Positions 9,266 through 18,485 of a stretch of DNA of 64,000 bases are shown one piece after another. This stretch comes from Sphingomonas ginsengisoli An et al. 2013 (GTDB lineage: Bacteria > Pseudomonadota > Alphaproteobacteria > Sphingomonadales > Sphingomonadaceae). The number at the start of each line of letters is the position of its first letter. Position 1 is the first letter of the stretch. A program made the translations under genes and the position numbers. Where the stretch lies: NCBI RefSeq assembly GCF_009363895.1, contig NZ_CP045434.1:1612001-1676000 (forward strand), read 5' to 3'. The notes beneath the pieces were generated by a model. It ran no database searches, had not been told where the DNA came from, and worked only from the letters and a program-made list of their open reading frames with translations.

Positions 9266-10056
9266 CAGATGAGGCCGGCGAGCGGGCTCGACGGGTCGGC
9301 GTAGCGGCGCTTGGCCATGCGCCCGGCGCGGTAGGCGAGGCGGCCGGCTTCGATCGCGGCCTTCATCGCGCGGGCCATCAGGATCGGGTCCTTTGCCTCG
9401 GCGATGGCGGTGTTCATTAGCACGCCGTCGCAGCCCAGTTCCATCGCCGCCGCCGCGTCGCTGGCGGTGCCAACGCCGGCGTCGACCAGCACCGGCACCT
9501 TCGATTGCTCGACGATGAGACGGATGGTGACCGGGTTCTGGACGCCGAGGCCCGAACCGATCGGTGCGCCCAGCGGCATGATGGCGACCGCGCCAGCGTC
9601 TTCGCAGCGGCGCGCCATGATCGGGTCGTCGGTGCAATAGACCATCACCTCAAATCCCTCCTTGGCGAGGAGTTCGGTCGCTCGGACGGTCTCGATCATG
9701 TCGGGGTAGAGCGTCTTGGCCTCGGCCAGCACTTCCAGTTTGACGAGGCTCCACCCGCCCGCCTCGCGCGCCAGCCGCAGCGTGCGGATCGCGTCCTCGG
9801 CGGTGAAGCAACCGGCGGTGTTGGGGAGGTAGGTGATCTGCTTAGGGTCAATGAAGTCCGACAGCATCGGCGCATTGGGATCGGACACGTTGACCCGGCG
9901 CACCGCGACCGTGACGATCTCCGCCCCCGAGGCGGCGACCGCGGCGGCGTTCTGCTCGAAGCTCTTATATTTGCCGGTGCCGACGATCAGCCGCGAGCGA
10001 AAGGTGCGGCCGGCAACGGTCCAGCTGTCGGGATCGATATTCTGCGGTGCGTTCAA
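9265..10056 (-). CDS. thiG: Thiazole synthase ThiG
   Basis: 263 residues. It forms the thiazole phosphate of thiamine from 1-deoxyxylulose-5-phosphate, dehydroglycine and ThiS-thiocarboxylate. Seen: [51 protein letters not shown] (Schiff-base Lys in KLEVL), [15 protein letters not shown] and [19 protein letters not shown] place the start at the TTG at 10056 because GGCGGAGG lies five bases upstream (inside the thiS end); the ATG codons at 10095 and 10089 would overlap thiS and have no such site. The TTG start follows the thiS TGA after one base, indicating translational coupling. Confidence 0.94.
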   Translation of the reverse strand: MNAPQNIDPDSWTVAGRTFRSRLIVGTGKYKSFEQNAAAVAASGAEIVTVAVRRVNVSDPNAPMLSDFIDPKQITYLPNTAGCFTAEDAIRTLRLAREAGGWSLVKLEVLAEAKTLYPDMIETVRATELLAKEGFEVMVYCTDDPIMARRCEDAGAVAIMPLGAPIGSGLGVQNPVTIRLIVEQSKVPVLVDAGVGTASDAAAAMELGCDGVLMNTAIAEAKDPILMARAMKAAIEAGRLAYRAGRMAKRRYADPSSPLAGLI

Positions 10057-10057
10057 C

Positions 10058-10276
10058 TCAGCCTCCGCCAACGAAATGGACGATCTCATAGTCATCGCCG
10101 TCCTCGACCAGCACGTCGGCCAGTGTCGAGCGCGGCACGATGGCGAGGTTGCGCTCCACCGCGACCCGGGCGGGATCGAACCCGATCTCGCGGACCAGCC
10201 CGGCGACGGTGGTGCCGGCAGCGACGCGGCGGTGCTCGCCGTTGACGCTGATAGAGTGGGTTTCGGTCTCGCTCAT
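10058..10276 (-). CDS. thiS: Sulfur carrier protein ThiS
   Basis: 72 residues, [18 protein letters not shown] to a C-terminal VGGG. A ubiquitin-like fold with the C-terminal Gly-Gly, which is adenylated and thiocarboxylated to deliver sulfur to ThiG. The three final glycines are unusual only in that one extra Gly follows the expected GG. Start at 10276 has the typical ThiS beginning; the open frame continues 13 codons upstream. It is divergent from aroQ with 38 bases between starts, and no TPP riboswitch is apparent in that gap. Confidence 0.92.
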   Translation of the reverse strand: MSETETHSISVNGEHRRVAAGTTVAGLVREIGFDPARVAVERNLAIVPRSTLADVLVEDGDDYEIVHFVGGG

Positions 10277-10314
10277 TGACGGGGTCCATCTAGGTGGCGC
10301 AGGTCGGCGCGGCA

Positions 10315-10746
10315 ATGCGCAAGATCCTCATCCTCAATGGCCCGAACCTCAACCTCCTCGGCACGCGCGAGCCCGCCGTCTACGGCTCGGACAGCCTCGA
10401 CGACATCGGCGCGGCGCTGCACGCGCAGGCGGACGAATTGGGCGTCGCGGTCGAGCTGCGGCAATCCAACCATGAAGGGCATCTGATCGACTGGCTGCAC
10501 GAAGCGCAGGCCGACGGCTGGCACGTCGTGCTGCTCAATGCCGGCGGTTTCACCCATACCTCGGTCGCCTTGCGCGATGCGGTGGCGGCGATCGCGACTC
10601 CGGTGATCGAAGTGCATCTGAGCAACCCGCAGGCGCGCGAGAGCTTCCGCCACCGCAGCCTGATTGCGGCGGTTTGCAAGGGGTCTATCAGTGGATTCGG
10701 CGCGCTTTCCTACCGGCTGGCACTGGACGCCGCCGCTCGGCTCTGA
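10315..10746 (+). CDS. aroQ: Type II 3-dehydroquinate dehydratase
   Basis: 143 residues from the ATG at 10315. It shows ILNGPNLNLLGTREPAVYG (flexible loop with catalytic Arg/Tyr), RQSNHEGHLIDWLHEA, LNAGGFTHTSVALRDA and VIEVHLSNPQARESFRHRS (His and Arg of the active site). It converts 3-dehydroquinate to 3-dehydroshikimate in the shikimate pathway. It is followed 37 bases later by accB and accC, the aroQ-accB-accC order known from many proteobacteria. An upstream in-frame GTG at 10294 is a less likely start. Confidence 0.95.
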   Translation: MRKILILNGPNLNLLGTREPAVYGSDSLDDIGAALHAQADELGVAVELRQSNHEGHLIDWLHEAQADGWHVVLLNAGGFTHTSVALRDAVAAIATPVIEVHLSNPQARESFRHRSLIAAVCKGSISGFGALSYRLALDAAARL

Positions 10747-10783
10747 CAGAGCGCCCGGCACCCAGTTACCGTAGGAAATGACC

Positions 10784-11275
10784 ATGGCCGACGACAACGG
10801 CGATACCGGCAAGCAGATGCGCGTGGACAGCGCGCTGGTCCGCGAGCTGGCCGAGCTGCTTTCCGCCAACGAGCTCAGCGAGATCGAAGTCGAGGACGGC
10901 GATCGCAAGATCCGCGTCCGCCGCGAGCTGACCGCCGCAGCGCCGCTGATGATGGCCGCGCCCTCCCCGGTAGCCGCGGCTGCCCCGGCGGCGGCGCCTG
11001 CTGCTGGCACATCGGCGCCGGCCGAGAACGCCCTCCCCGCCGGCGAGGTGGTGAAGTCGCCGATGGTCGGGACCGCCTACCTCTCGGCCGAGCCGGGCTC
11101 CAAGCCGTTCGCCGCGCCCGGGGATACCGTCAACGCCGGCGACACGCTGCTGATCGTCGAGGCAATGAAGGTGATGAACCCGATCACCGCGCCGCGTGCC
11201 GGGCGGATCGTCCAGGTGATGGTCGCCAACGCCCAGCCGGTGGAGTTCGACCAGCCGCTCATCGTGATCGAATAA
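10784..11275 (+). CDS. accB: Biotin carboxyl carrier protein of acetyl-CoA carboxylase
   Basis: 163 residues. An N-terminal helical segment, an Ala/Pro-rich linker (residues about 55-85), then the biotinyl domain with EAMKVMNPI, the Lys being biotinylated, and PLIVIE at the end. The thumb-region segment is present as [20 protein letters not shown]. Start at the second ATG (10784), eight bases after AGGA; the ATG at 10778 is too close to that site. It works with AccC, whose ATG begins one base after its stop. Confidence 0.95.
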   Translation: MADDNGDTGKQMRVDSALVRELAELLSANELSEIEVEDGDRKIRVRRELTAAAPLMMAAPSPVAAAAPAAAPAAGTSAPAENALPAGEVVKSPMVGTAYLSAEPGSKPFAAPGDTVNAGDTLLIVEAMKVMNPITAPRAGRIVQVMVANAQPVEFDQPLIVIE

Positions 11276-11276
11276 G

Positions 11277-12638
11277 ATGGCCAAGATCACCAAGCTGCTG
11301 ATCGCCAACCGCGGCGAGATCGCGCTGCGCATCCACCGCGCCTGCCACGAGCTGGGGATCAAGACCGTCGCGGTGCACTCGACCGCCGATGCCGACGCGA
11401 TGCACGTCCGGCTGGCCGACGAAGCGGTGTGCATCGGGCCGCCGGCGGCGACCGACAGTTACCTCAACATCGCCAACATCATCTCGGCCGCCGAGATCAC
11501 CCACGCCGACGCCATCCATCCCGGCTACGGCTTCCTGAGCGAGAATGCGCAGTTCGCCGAGATCGTCGAACTCCACAACATCATTTGGGTCGGGCCCAAG
11601 CCCGAGCATATCCGGGTGATGGGCGACAAGGTCGAGGCCAAGCGCACCGCCGCCAAGCTCGGCCTGCCGCTGGTCCCCGGCTCGCCCGGCCCGCTCGAGA
11701 CGATCGAGGAGGCGCTGAGGATCGCCGAGGAGGTCGGCTATCCGGTTCTGATCAAGGCGGCGTCAGGCGGCGGCGGGCGGGGCATGAAGGTCGTGCCGAG
11801 CGCGGATCAGCTCGAAAGCCTGATGATGCAGGCGGCCTCCGAGGCCAAAGCGGCGTTCGGCGACGACACCGTCTACATGGAAAAATACCTCGGCGACCCG
11901 AAGCATATCGAGTTCCAGGTGTTTGGCGACGGCAACGGCGCCGCGGTGCACCTTGGCGAGCGCGACTGCTCGATCCAGCGTCGCCACCAGAAGGTGATCG
12001 AAGAAGCCCCCTCTCCCGTCATCAGCGCCGAACAACGCGCGGAAATGGGCGGGATCGTCGCCAGGGCGATGGCCGACATGGGCTATCGCGGCGCGGGCAC
12101 GATCGAATTCCTCTACGAGGATGAGAAGTTCTACTTCATCGAGATGAACACCCGGCTCCAGGTCGAGCATCCGGTGACCGAAGCAATCACCGGCATGGAC
12201 CTCGTCGCCGAGCAAATCCGGGTCGCGCAGGGCGAAGGCCTCAGCGTGACCCAGGACGAGGTGGTGCTGACTGGTCATGCGATCGAGTGCCGGATCAACG
12301 CCGAGGATCCCGAAACCTTCGTCCCCTCGCCGGGCCTGGTGAAGAACTATGTCGCGCCGGGCGGGATGAGCGTGCGGGTCGATAGCGGGCTGTACGTCGG
12401 CTATAAGGTGCCGCCTTATTACGACAGCATGATCGGCAAGCTGATCGTCAACGGCAAGGACCGCGACGAGTGCATCCGCCGCCTGTCGCGCGCGCTCGAG
12501 GAATTCGTGCTCGAGGGCATGAAAACCACGGTACCGCTGCACCAGCGGATTATCCGCACCGAGGACTTCGCGCGCGGCGACTATACCATCAAGTGGCTCG
12601 AGCGCTGGCTCGAGGAGCAGCGCGACGCCGCCGCCTGA
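11277..12638 (+). CDS. accC: Biotin carboxylase subunit of acetyl-CoA carboxylase
   Basis: 453 residues. It carries the N-terminal [14 protein letters not shown], the ATP-grasp loop [49 protein letters not shown] and [14 protein letters not shown]. It carboxylates biotin on AccB with bicarbonate and ATP, the first step of fatty acid synthesis. Separated from accB by one base, so translationally linked. Full family length. Confidence 0.97.
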   Translation: MAKITKLLIANRGEIALRIHRACHELGIKTVAVHSTADADAMHVRLADEAVCIGPPAATDSYLNIANIISAAEITHADAIHPGYGFLSENAQFAEIVELHNIIWVGPKPEHIRVMGDKVEAKRTAAKLGLPLVPGSPGPLETIEEALRIAEEVGYPVLIKAASGGGGRGMKVVPSADQLESLMMQAASEAKAAFGDDTVYMEKYLGDPKHIEFQVFGDGNGAAVHLGERDCSIQRRHQKVIEEAPSPVISAEQRAEMGGIVARAMADMGYRGAGTIEFLYEDEKFYFIEMNTRLQVEHPVTEAITGMDLVAEQIRVAQGEGLSVTQDEVVLTGHAIECRINAEDPETFVPSPGLVKNYVAPGGMSVRVDSGLYVGYKVPPYYDSMIGKLIVNGKDRDECIRRLSRALEEFVLEGMKTTVPLHQRIIRTEDFARGDYTIKWLERWLEEQRDAAA

Positions 12639-12739
12639 GCTAAGGCGCGGTCGCTAAGCCGCTTTGTTCGCTCGGTAACTTTTCACCGCAGGCGGACCAA
12701 ATAACGCATTGCAGCCGGCTCGATCCGGCATACACTGGC

Positions 12740-15103
12740 GTGGTTGTGAACAACGCATCGCCTGTGGCGGCCGACGGGGGGCCCGCGCAGCGTGAAGGTC
12801 CGGATGGGGCTGAGCGGCGCTCCACTCCGCTCGCCTTCGCGCTGCTGCTTGTCACCTATGAACTCTTTGCCTGGGCCGGGCACCGCTGGGTGATCGTGGC
12901 GGGCGCGGCGGCGCCGATCTGGCCGGCGGCGGGAATCGCGGTAGCAGGACTGGTGCTGGGCGGCCGGCGGCTGGCGCCAGCGGTGTTGCTTGGGGCGCTG
13001 GCTGGCGGCCTGCTGGCCTCGGTCGCGCAGCCGTGGTGGATTCAGTTGGCGCTGGCGGTCGGCAAAACCGCCGGAGCGTGGGCGGCGGCCGCCCTGATCG
13101 AGCGCTTCGCCCATCGTCGCTTCACCGAGCTGGCGCGGGTCCACGACGTACTGCTGTTGATCGCCGCGGCGATCCTGTCGAGCGCGGTGTCGACCGCGAT
13201 CGGCGCAGGGGCGTTGCTCGTCACAGGCAGGTTGGCGGAGGTCGATCTGTGGCGCGTGGCCACCGCCTGGTTCTTCGGCGACGCGGTCGGCATTCTGATC
13301 ATCACCGCGCTGATCCTCACCAACATACCCAATCCCCGTGCCGAGAAGTTGTTCAGCGGCTGGCGCTTGGCCAATCTGACGGGCGCCTTGCTCGCCGTGG
13401 CAGGGCTCTGTGCGCTGGTGTTCTTTTCAGGGCCTGCGGCACGCGCCTGGGCGATCTATCCCGCGCTCGGCTGGGTCGCGCTGGCGTTCCGGTCGCGCGG
13501 GGCGGCGCTAGGGCTTTTGATCGTCCTGGTGATGGCGAGCCTGGGCACGATGCTCGGCAAGGGGCCATTCGCTTTTAGCCAACTCGATCCTGGGCTGCTC
13601 TTGCTCCAGCAATATCTAGTGGTCACCGCGGCGACGACGCTGCTACTCGCCGCCGCTGTCGACGAACGCAACAGCGAAAGCCGGCTTTACCGCACCGTCG
13701 CCAACGAACTTGCCACCCGGCGCGAGCTGCAGCGGACGACTCGCCTGCTGACGATGATCGGCGATGCTGCGCCGATCTTCATCTACGCCAAGGATCGCGA
13801 CGGCCGCTTCATTTACGCCAACCGCGAGCTGCTCGAGATGTATCGCAGGCCCTTGGGCGAGGTCATCGGTCGGACGGACCGCGACCTGATCGACTCGGCC
13901 GAGTCCGACACTTTCATCGCCAACGACCGGCGGATCATGGCCTCGGGCCGGTCCTGCGAGCTCGAGGAGGAGCTGACAATCGACGGCGAAGTCCGGGTCT
14001 TCTTCTCGATCAAGGCGCCGCTGCGTGGAGACGATGGCGCAATTACCGGGATTGTCGGCATCTCGACCGACGTCACCGATCGCCGCCACCAGCAACAGGA
14101 AGTCGAGCGGCTGGCGCGACGCGCGGAGATCGCTCAGCGCGGCGCGCGCTCGTCGCTCTACGAATATGATGTGCAGACCGACCGGGTTTCGCGAGATCCG
14201 GTGCTGGCCGAACTATGCGGCATCCTTCCGCACGAGCTAGGCCCCGCGCAGGCCGAGTGGGAGCGGCACATCCATCCCCACGACCTCGCTTCCTTTCGCT
14301 CGACGCTCGCGAGCGCACTCGACCGTTACGAAAGATTCGCACTCGATTATCGCGTCATCGGGCAGGGCGGCCGAATCACCTGGGTGCAGGATAGCGGCAC
14401 GATTGTCCGCGACGAGAACGGGCAAGCGCAGCAGGTGATCGGCTTGGTCACCGACATCACCTCGCAGCGCAACGCCGACGAGCGCGAGCAATTGCTCGCG
14501 CGCGAGGTCGACCACCGCGCCAAGAATTTGCTGGCGGTGGTCCAGTCGGTGGTCCAGCTCACCCGCGCCGACGACAGCGAGCAGCTCAAGGCTGGGATCA
14601 CCGGCCGCATCCAGTCGCTCGCCCGGGCGCACAGCCTGCTTGCCGAATCGCGCTGGGAAGGGGTCGAGTTGACCGCCCTCGCGCGCGAGGAAGTCGCCCC
14701 TTACGCGGAAGAGAGCGACGGGCGGATTACGCTGCAGGGGCCGCGGCTGACGCTGCGTCCGGCCGCGGCGCAAAGTATCGCACTGGTCCTGCACGAGTTG
14801 GCCACCAACGCCGCCAAATACGGCGCGCTGTCGGCGGACAGCGGGCGCATCGACCTGTCCTGGTGCATCGAGCCCGACGGTGGTCTACTGCTGGTCTGGC
14901 AGGAGCGCGGCGGACCGCCGGGGCCCGAGCAGCCGCCCAGCCGTTCGGGCTTCGGCTCGCGGTTGATCAAGGCAAGCGTCGAGCGGCAGCTGCGCGGAAC
15001 GCTGGCCTACGACTGGGCGGCGAATGGATTGACCGTGACGATGACCATCGCGCCCGAATATGTCTCGCTCGGCGAGCGCGGCGACGACCTCGCGGCGAAC
15101 TGA
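12740..15103 (+). CDS. MASE1-PAS-PAS HWE-family sensor histidine kinase
   Basis: 787 residues. About eight hydrophobic helices (residues 25-310) form a MASE1-like membrane sensor. A PAS domain follows ([22 protein letters not shown], ending [13 protein letters not shown]), then a second PAS-like segment (ending [14 protein letters not shown]). The dimerisation domain has the phospho-acceptor in [17 protein letters not shown]. The catalytic domain has the HWE marks [13 protein letters not shown] and [11 protein letters not shown] kinases in this group feed the general stress or light responses. No response regulator lies next to it. Two GTG codons (12740 and 12746) are possible starts. Confidence 0.88.
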   Translation: MVVNNASPVAADGGPAQREGPDGAERRSTPLAFALLLVTYELFAWAGHRWVIVAGAAAPIWPAAGIAVAGLVLGGRRLAPAVLLGALAGGLLASVAQPWWIQLALAVGKTAGAWAAAALIERFAHRRFTELARVHDVLLLIAAAILSSAVSTAIGAGALLVTGRLAEVDLWRVATAWFFGDAVGILIITALILTNIPNPRAEKLFSGWRLANLTGALLAVAGLCALVFFSGPAARAWAIYPALGWVALAFRSRGAALGLLIVLVMASLGTMLGKGPFAFSQLDPGLLLLQQYLVVTAATTLLLAAAVDERNSESRLYRTVANELATRRELQRTTRLLTMIGDAAPIFIYAKDRDGRFIYANRELLEMYRRPLGEVIGRTDRDLIDSAESDTFIANDRRIMASGRSCELEEELTIDGEVRVFFSIKAPLRGDDGAITGIVGISTDVTDRRHQQQEVERLARRAEIAQRGARSSLYEYDVQTDRVSRDPVLAELCGILPHELGPAQAEWERHIHPHDLASFRSTLASALDRYERFALDYRVIGQGGRITWVQDSGTIVRDENGQAQQVIGLVTDITSQRNADEREQLLAREVDHRAKNLLAVVQSVVQLTRADDSEQLKAGITGRIQSLARAHSLLAESRWEGVELTALAREEVAPYAEESDGRITLQGPRLTLRPAAAQSIALVLHELATNAAKYGALSADSGRIDLSWCIEPDGGLLLVWQERGGPPGPEQPPSRSGFGSRLIKASVERQLRGTLAYDWAANGLTVTMTIAPEYVSLGERGDDLAAN

Positions 15104-15150
15104 GGCCGGCGAAGCCTTTTGCGCCTGACCCGCGTTGGCTTGGGGCCTGC

Positions 15151-15882
15151 ATGACCCCGCTCGACCCCCGCCTCGTCCTCCAGGGCTACGCCGCCGGCAT
15201 CTTTCCGATGGCCGAAAGCCGCGACAGCCCCGAGCTGTTCTGGGTCGAGCCGCGCGAGCGGGCGATCCTGCCGCTCGATGACTTCCACGTCTCGCGTTCG
15301 CTCCGCCGGCAGCTGCGCTCGGGACAGTTCCACGTCACCCGCGACCGCGATTTCGCCGGCGTCCTCGAGGGTTGCGCCGACCGCCCCGAGACCTGGATCA
15401 ACGCGGCCATCGCCACCGCGATGCGCGACCTTCACCGCTTGGGCCGGGCACACAGCGTCGAGGTCTGGCGAAGCGGGTCACTGGTCGGCGGGGTCTATGG
15501 CGTGCGGCTCGGCCGCGCCTTCTTCGGCGAGAGCATGTTCAGCCGGGCGACCGATGCTTCCAAAGTGGCTCTGGCGTGGCTGGTGGCGCGATTGCGGGCG
15601 GGCGGCTTCACCCTCCTCGACTGCCAATTCATCACCGACCACCTCGCCTCGCTCGGCGCGAGCGTGGTCAGCCGCGACGACTATGTGGCGTTGCTGGGGG
15701 AAGCGCTCGGCGCATCGGTGACCGCTTCATCGGCACCCGGCGAGTCGGTCGCCGCCGGTTCGTTGGCGGGGCGCGAGGGCGACTTCGGCGCGCTCGACGG
15801 CTTGCTCGCTTCGGCCGGGGTCGTCGAATCGGACGGACCGGCGGGGAAGTTCATCACGCAATTCTTGACCCACACGTCGTAG
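15151..15882 (+). CDS. aat: Leucyl/phenylalanyl-tRNA-protein transferase
   Basis: 243 residues from the ATG at 15151 ([20 protein letters not shown]). The family core is clear: [67 protein letters not shown] and [18 protein letters not shown]. It adds Leu or Phe to N-terminal Lys/Arg of proteins as a ClpAP degradation signal. The core ends near residue 190; the last 50 or so residues are an Ala/Gly/Ser-rich extension that lies antiparallel over the coding region of the DUF2155 gene, which is unusual. Confidence 0.93.
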   Translation: MTPLDPRLVLQGYAAGIFPMAESRDSPELFWVEPRERAILPLDDFHVSRSLRRQLRSGQFHVTRDRDFAGVLEGCADRPETWINAAIATAMRDLHRLGRAHSVEVWRSGSLVGGVYGVRLGRAFFGESMFSRATDASKVALAWLVARLRAGGFTLLDCQFITDHLASLGASVVSRDDYVALLGEALGASVTASSAPGESVAAGSLAGREGDFGALDGLLASAGVVESDGPAGKFITQFLTHTS

Positions 15883-16304
15883 ACCGGGTGCTCGACCACG
15901 TTGAGCGACGGCGATTCCTTGTAGAGCCAGCCGGAGAAGACCCTTTTCCAGGCGCCGCCCGGCTGCTGCACGTCGAGCTGGACGAAGGCGCCGGTGAGCT
16001 TGTCGAACTCCCACGGCGGGGTCGTCTCGCAGGCGCCGACGCGGACCACCGCATCCTTTACCCGCTCCGCCTGGCCGGGCTTGAGCGTCAGCTCCTGGCT
16101 GATCCCGTTACGCTTGTTGAGGAAGCCGAGCACCGCGACCCGCTCGCGCAACGGGGTGGTGCCAGGAGGGAGTTGCTCGGTGCCGCTGGTGACGACGTTG
16201 CTGGTCTGGACGTTGGCGCCGTCGTCGCCGTTGCCCGACGACGCGCCGTTGCAACCCGCGAGCAGCAGGCCGAGCAACCCGACGGTGAGCGCACGCCGGC
16301 TCAC
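15681..16304 (-). CDS. DUF2155 domain lipoprotein
   Basis: 207 residues with a GTG start at 16304. An N-terminal lipoprotein signal ([13 protein letters not shown]) is followed by a variable linker and the DUF2155 core: [55 protein letters not shown]. The two Cys in the core could form a disulfide. The C-terminal 60 residues are a Pro/Ser/Ala-rich tail that overlaps the 3' end of aat on the other strand by 202 bases. It starts one base after the NDUFA12 stop, so the two are an operon. Function unknown; probably envelope. Confidence 0.88.
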   Translation of the reverse strand: MSRRALTVGLLGLLLAGCNGASSGNGDDGANVQTSNVVTSGTEQLPPGTTPLRERVAVLGFLNKRNGISQELTLKPGQAERVKDAVVRVGACETTPPWEFDKLTGAFVQLDVQQPGGAWKRVFSGWLYKESPSLNVVEHPVYDVWVKNCVMNFPAGPSDSTTPAEASKPSSAPKSPSRPANEPAATDSPGADEAVTDAPSASPSNAT

Positions 16305-16305
16305 C

Positions 16306-16668
16306 TCAGTCGGGAGTCCAGGCCTGATAGTCGCCGGTCGCCGCCGGGCGAACGCCGCCGCGGCTGAGCGAGCCGGCTGGGCGGTAGGTCTCGCCGGTGC
16401 CGGTCAGATTGGGCTTGGCCGCGGTCTGGAATGGCCGCCGCGGGGGCAAGGCTTTCTCGGGCACATCGTCGATCTGGCCGCGGAGCCAGCTCTGCCATTC
16501 GGGGGGCACCCGGCTGGCATCATTGCTGCCGTCGTAAATCACCCAACGGCGAGCGCCGGCGGTGAAGTAAAGATTGCCCAGGTCGTCCTTGCCGACCTGC
16601 GTGCCATGCCGGCGCGTGAACAGCGACGTGCCGAGCGTCGCCCCGTTCCACCAAGTCAAAAGTCCCAT
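16306..16668 (-). CDS. NDUFA12-family NADH:ubiquinone oxidoreductase accessory subunit
   Basis: 120 residues. The pattern WWNGATLGTSLFTRRHGTQVGKDDLGNLYF and RRWVIYDGSNDASRVPPEWQSWLR matches the alphaproteobacterial homologue of mitochondrial complex I subunit NDUFA12 (B17.2). It is an accessory subunit on the peripheral arm, not catalytic. Encoded far from the nuo operon, as is usual in this group. Directly upstream of the DUF2155 lipoprotein gene with a one-base gap. Confidence 0.9.
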   Translation of the reverse strand: MGLLTWWNGATLGTSLFTRRHGTQVGKDDLGNLYFTAGARRWVIYDGSNDASRVPPEWQSWLRGQIDDVPEKALPPRRPFQTAAKPNLTGTGETYRPAGSLSRGGVRPAATGDYQAWTPD

Positions 16669-16725
16669 GGCGCGGCCTCCTGCCCGCTCCTCGCCGCCGG
16701 CGCAAGCACCGGCGGCCGGCCGGCG

Positions 16726-17187
16726 CTAGTAGCTGACCCGATCGCCGACCTTGATGCCGAGCTCGGCCGCGCGCCCGCCGGGGATCTCGAGCACCGTGGC
16801 GATAGGCTCCATGCTCTCTACCGGCTCGAGGTTGAGCGGGACCGCGGTCTCGATCTTGCCGATCGAGCCGTCGGGCCGGACGAACACCATGTCGAGCGGG
16901 ATGAAGGTGTTCTTCATCCAGAAGCTGACCGGCTGCGCGGGCGAATAAGGGAAAATCATCCCATGATCGGGCGCGAGACTCTGACGGTTCATCAGTCCCT
17001 GCTCCTGCTCGGCCTCGCTCCGCGCGACCTCCACCGTGAAGCGATGCTGCTGACCGTTGGCGGTGCGGATGGTGAGGATTTTCTGCTCGAGGCCCGAGGG
17101 CGCTTTCTCGAGGCTCTGCTGGCTGGCGTTGGGCTGGCAGGCGGCCGCCATCAGGGGCAAGGGCAGCAACAGCGCCGCCGCGATCAG
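16726..17187 (-). CDS. DUF192 family exported protein, start uncertain
   Basis: The DUF192 core is plain: [49 protein letters not shown] and [15 protein letters not shown] lipoprotein-like signal [17 protein letters not shown] precedes it. The start is a problem: no ATG or GTG lies at a suitable place, and the frame stays open back to 17376 inside the cold-shock gene. A CTG at 17187 overlapping the upstream TGA, or a TTG at 17169, are the candidates. The coordinates given use the CTG. Related proteins are small periplasmic beta-proteins of unknown role. Confidence 0.75.
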   Translation of the reverse strand: MIAAALLLPLPLMAAACQPNASQQSLEKAPSGLEQKILTIRTANGQQHRFTVEVARSEAEQEQGLMNRQSLAPDHGMIFPYSPAQPVSFWMKNTFIPLDMVFVRPDGSIGKIETAVPLNLEPVESMEPIATVLEIPGGRAAELGIKVGDRVSY

Positions 17188-17768
17188 TCGCCCGGTTCGC
17201 GCAGGCTGACCGCGGTCAGCCCCTTCTTGCCCTCGGCGATACGCGCTTCCAGCCGCTGCCCCGGATCCAGCTCGCCCAGACCTGTGCGCCGCACCGTTTC
17301 CATGTGCAGGAAGACGTCGTTCATCGGATCGCCGACGCGATTGACGAACCCATAGCCCTTGACGCGATTGAACCACTTGACCTCCACCGGCTCGAACTCA
17401 CCCGCTTCGTCGAGCAGGGCCTGCCGGTCGGCGCGTTCGGCGGTGCTGACGGCGGGAGCAGCCCGCGGGATCAGCGCGTCGGACAGGTCGATCGACAGGA
17501 CGCGGCTCGCCTGTAGACCGCGGTCTTGCCGCACCACCTCGACTTCCACAAGCGCTCCTTCGGGGAGGCTGCGGCGGTTGTGCTCCCGGAGCACGGTGAA
17601 ATGAAGGAGGACGTCGCCTTCAACCTCGTCGCAAACGACGAAGCCGAAGCCACGGGTAGCGTCGAACCATTTGACTCGCCCACGCAGGCGCGTCGCGCCT
17701 TCGGGCGAAGCGACCTCGGCCGCCTCGTCAACGCTGGACTCACCCCTTAACGCACCATCCCGTTGCAC
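17184..17768 (-). CDS. Tandem cold-shock domain RNA-binding protein
   Basis: About 194 residues with two cold-shock domains. The first is [14 protein letters not shown] with DVLLHFTVL, and the second [14 protein letters not shown] with DVFLHMETV; each has the RNP1-like and RNP2-like aromatic motifs that bind single-stranded nucleic acid. The domains are joined by about 45 residues. I prefer the GTG at 17768: a promoter-like pair (TTGCTA, 18-bp spacer, TATAGT) ends six bases before it, which would give a leaderless transcript. A TTG at 17804 is the alternative. The downstream DUF192 gene overlaps its stop. Confidence 0.86.
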   Translation of the reverse strand: MQRDGALRGESSVDEAAEVASPEGATRLRGRVKWFDATRGFGFVVCDEVEGDVLLHFTVLREHNRRSLPEGALVEVEVVRQDRGLQASRVLSIDLSDALIPRAAPAVSTAERADRQALLDEAGEFEPVEVKWFNRVKGYGFVNRVGDPMNDVFLHMETVRRTGLGELDPGQRLEARIAEGKKGLTAVSLREPGD

Positions 17769-17774
17769 GAAGCA

Positions 17775-17804
17775 ACTATAGCACGACCAAGCGAACCTTA
17801 GCAA
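17775..17804 (-). promoter_or_regulatory. Candidate sigma-70 promoter of the cold-shock gene
   Basis: On the minus strand TTGCTA (17804-17799), 18-base spacer, TATAGT (17780-17775). The -10 box ends six bases before the GTG at 17768, so transcription would begin at or next to the start codon. Confidence 0.5.
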
Positions 17805-17838
17805 AGCCGTTACGGCGGCTTACCGAGTAAAACGGGAA

Positions 17839-18390
17839 TTAATCGTCGAAAACGACGTCCTCGCCCGGCTCGGCGGCGACGATCCGCTTGGCCAAGGTGA
17901 AGTCGTGACCGGCGCGGACCAGTGCCGCGAGCGCCTTTTCGCGGCCGGCGGGATCGGGCCGAAGGAGGGCGAACGGACCGATCCGCTTGCGCCGGGCGAA
18001 GCGCAGCGCGCTCTCCCCGGCCTGGCCGGCGGCAAGATCGAGGCCACCCGCCGCATCCTCCTCCCCCACCCCCGCCTGGTGGAGCGCCTGGCGAACGCGG
18101 CGTCCGCCGAGCCCGCGCGCGGTCAGCGATCCGGCCTTGGCCAGCGCGAACACCCGGTCGTCGACATAGCCGAGTTCGCCGATCCGCTCGACCAGCGCGG
18201 CGGTGTCGGGCGGTTGTGCGCCAGCCCAGCCGCGCTCGCGCAACTTGCGCTCGAGATAGGTCCGCAACTTGGCGCGGGTGGTCGCGAAGCGGCCGACATA
18301 ATGGAGCGCCAGCTCGCGCAGCCGCTCCTCGTCGAGGGGTTTTGGCGCTCGCCGTTCCCGCCTTGCGCGCTGCTGCCCGGCCTCATCCAC
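17839..18390 (-). CDS. recX: Regulatory protein RecX
   Basis: 183 residues with a GTG start. The three-helix repeats of RecX are recognisable: LRELALHYVGRFATTRAKLRTYL with KLRERGW, then LVERIGELGYVDDRVFALAKAGSLTARGLGGRRVRQAL, then a third repeat near residues 125-165. It modulates RecA filament growth. recA is not adjacent. The gene is divergent from the fatty acyl-AMP ligase gene. The C-terminus has an acidic end (EPGEDVVFDD). Confidence 0.87.
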   Translation of the reverse strand: MDEAGQQRARRERRAPKPLDEERLRELALHYVGRFATTRAKLRTYLERKLRERGWAGAQPPDTAALVERIGELGYVDDRVFALAKAGSLTARGLGGRRVRQALHQAGVGEEDAAGGLDLAAGQAGESALRFARRKRIGPFALLRPDPAGREKALAALVRAGHDFTLAKRIVAAEPGEDVVFDD

Positions 18391-18485
18391 GCCATGTTTG
18401 TGCCACAGTGTCCGGGTTGAAGCTAACGAATGCCTCAGCCCGGGTTAAGGCGCGACCCGGCAGCCACGGATGTAAGTTTCAAGCC

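Noticed and set aside
10237..10314. A TPP riboswitch in front of thiS
   Set aside because: Only 38 bases separate thiS and aroQ starts, too few for the riboswitch, and its conserved segments are absent.
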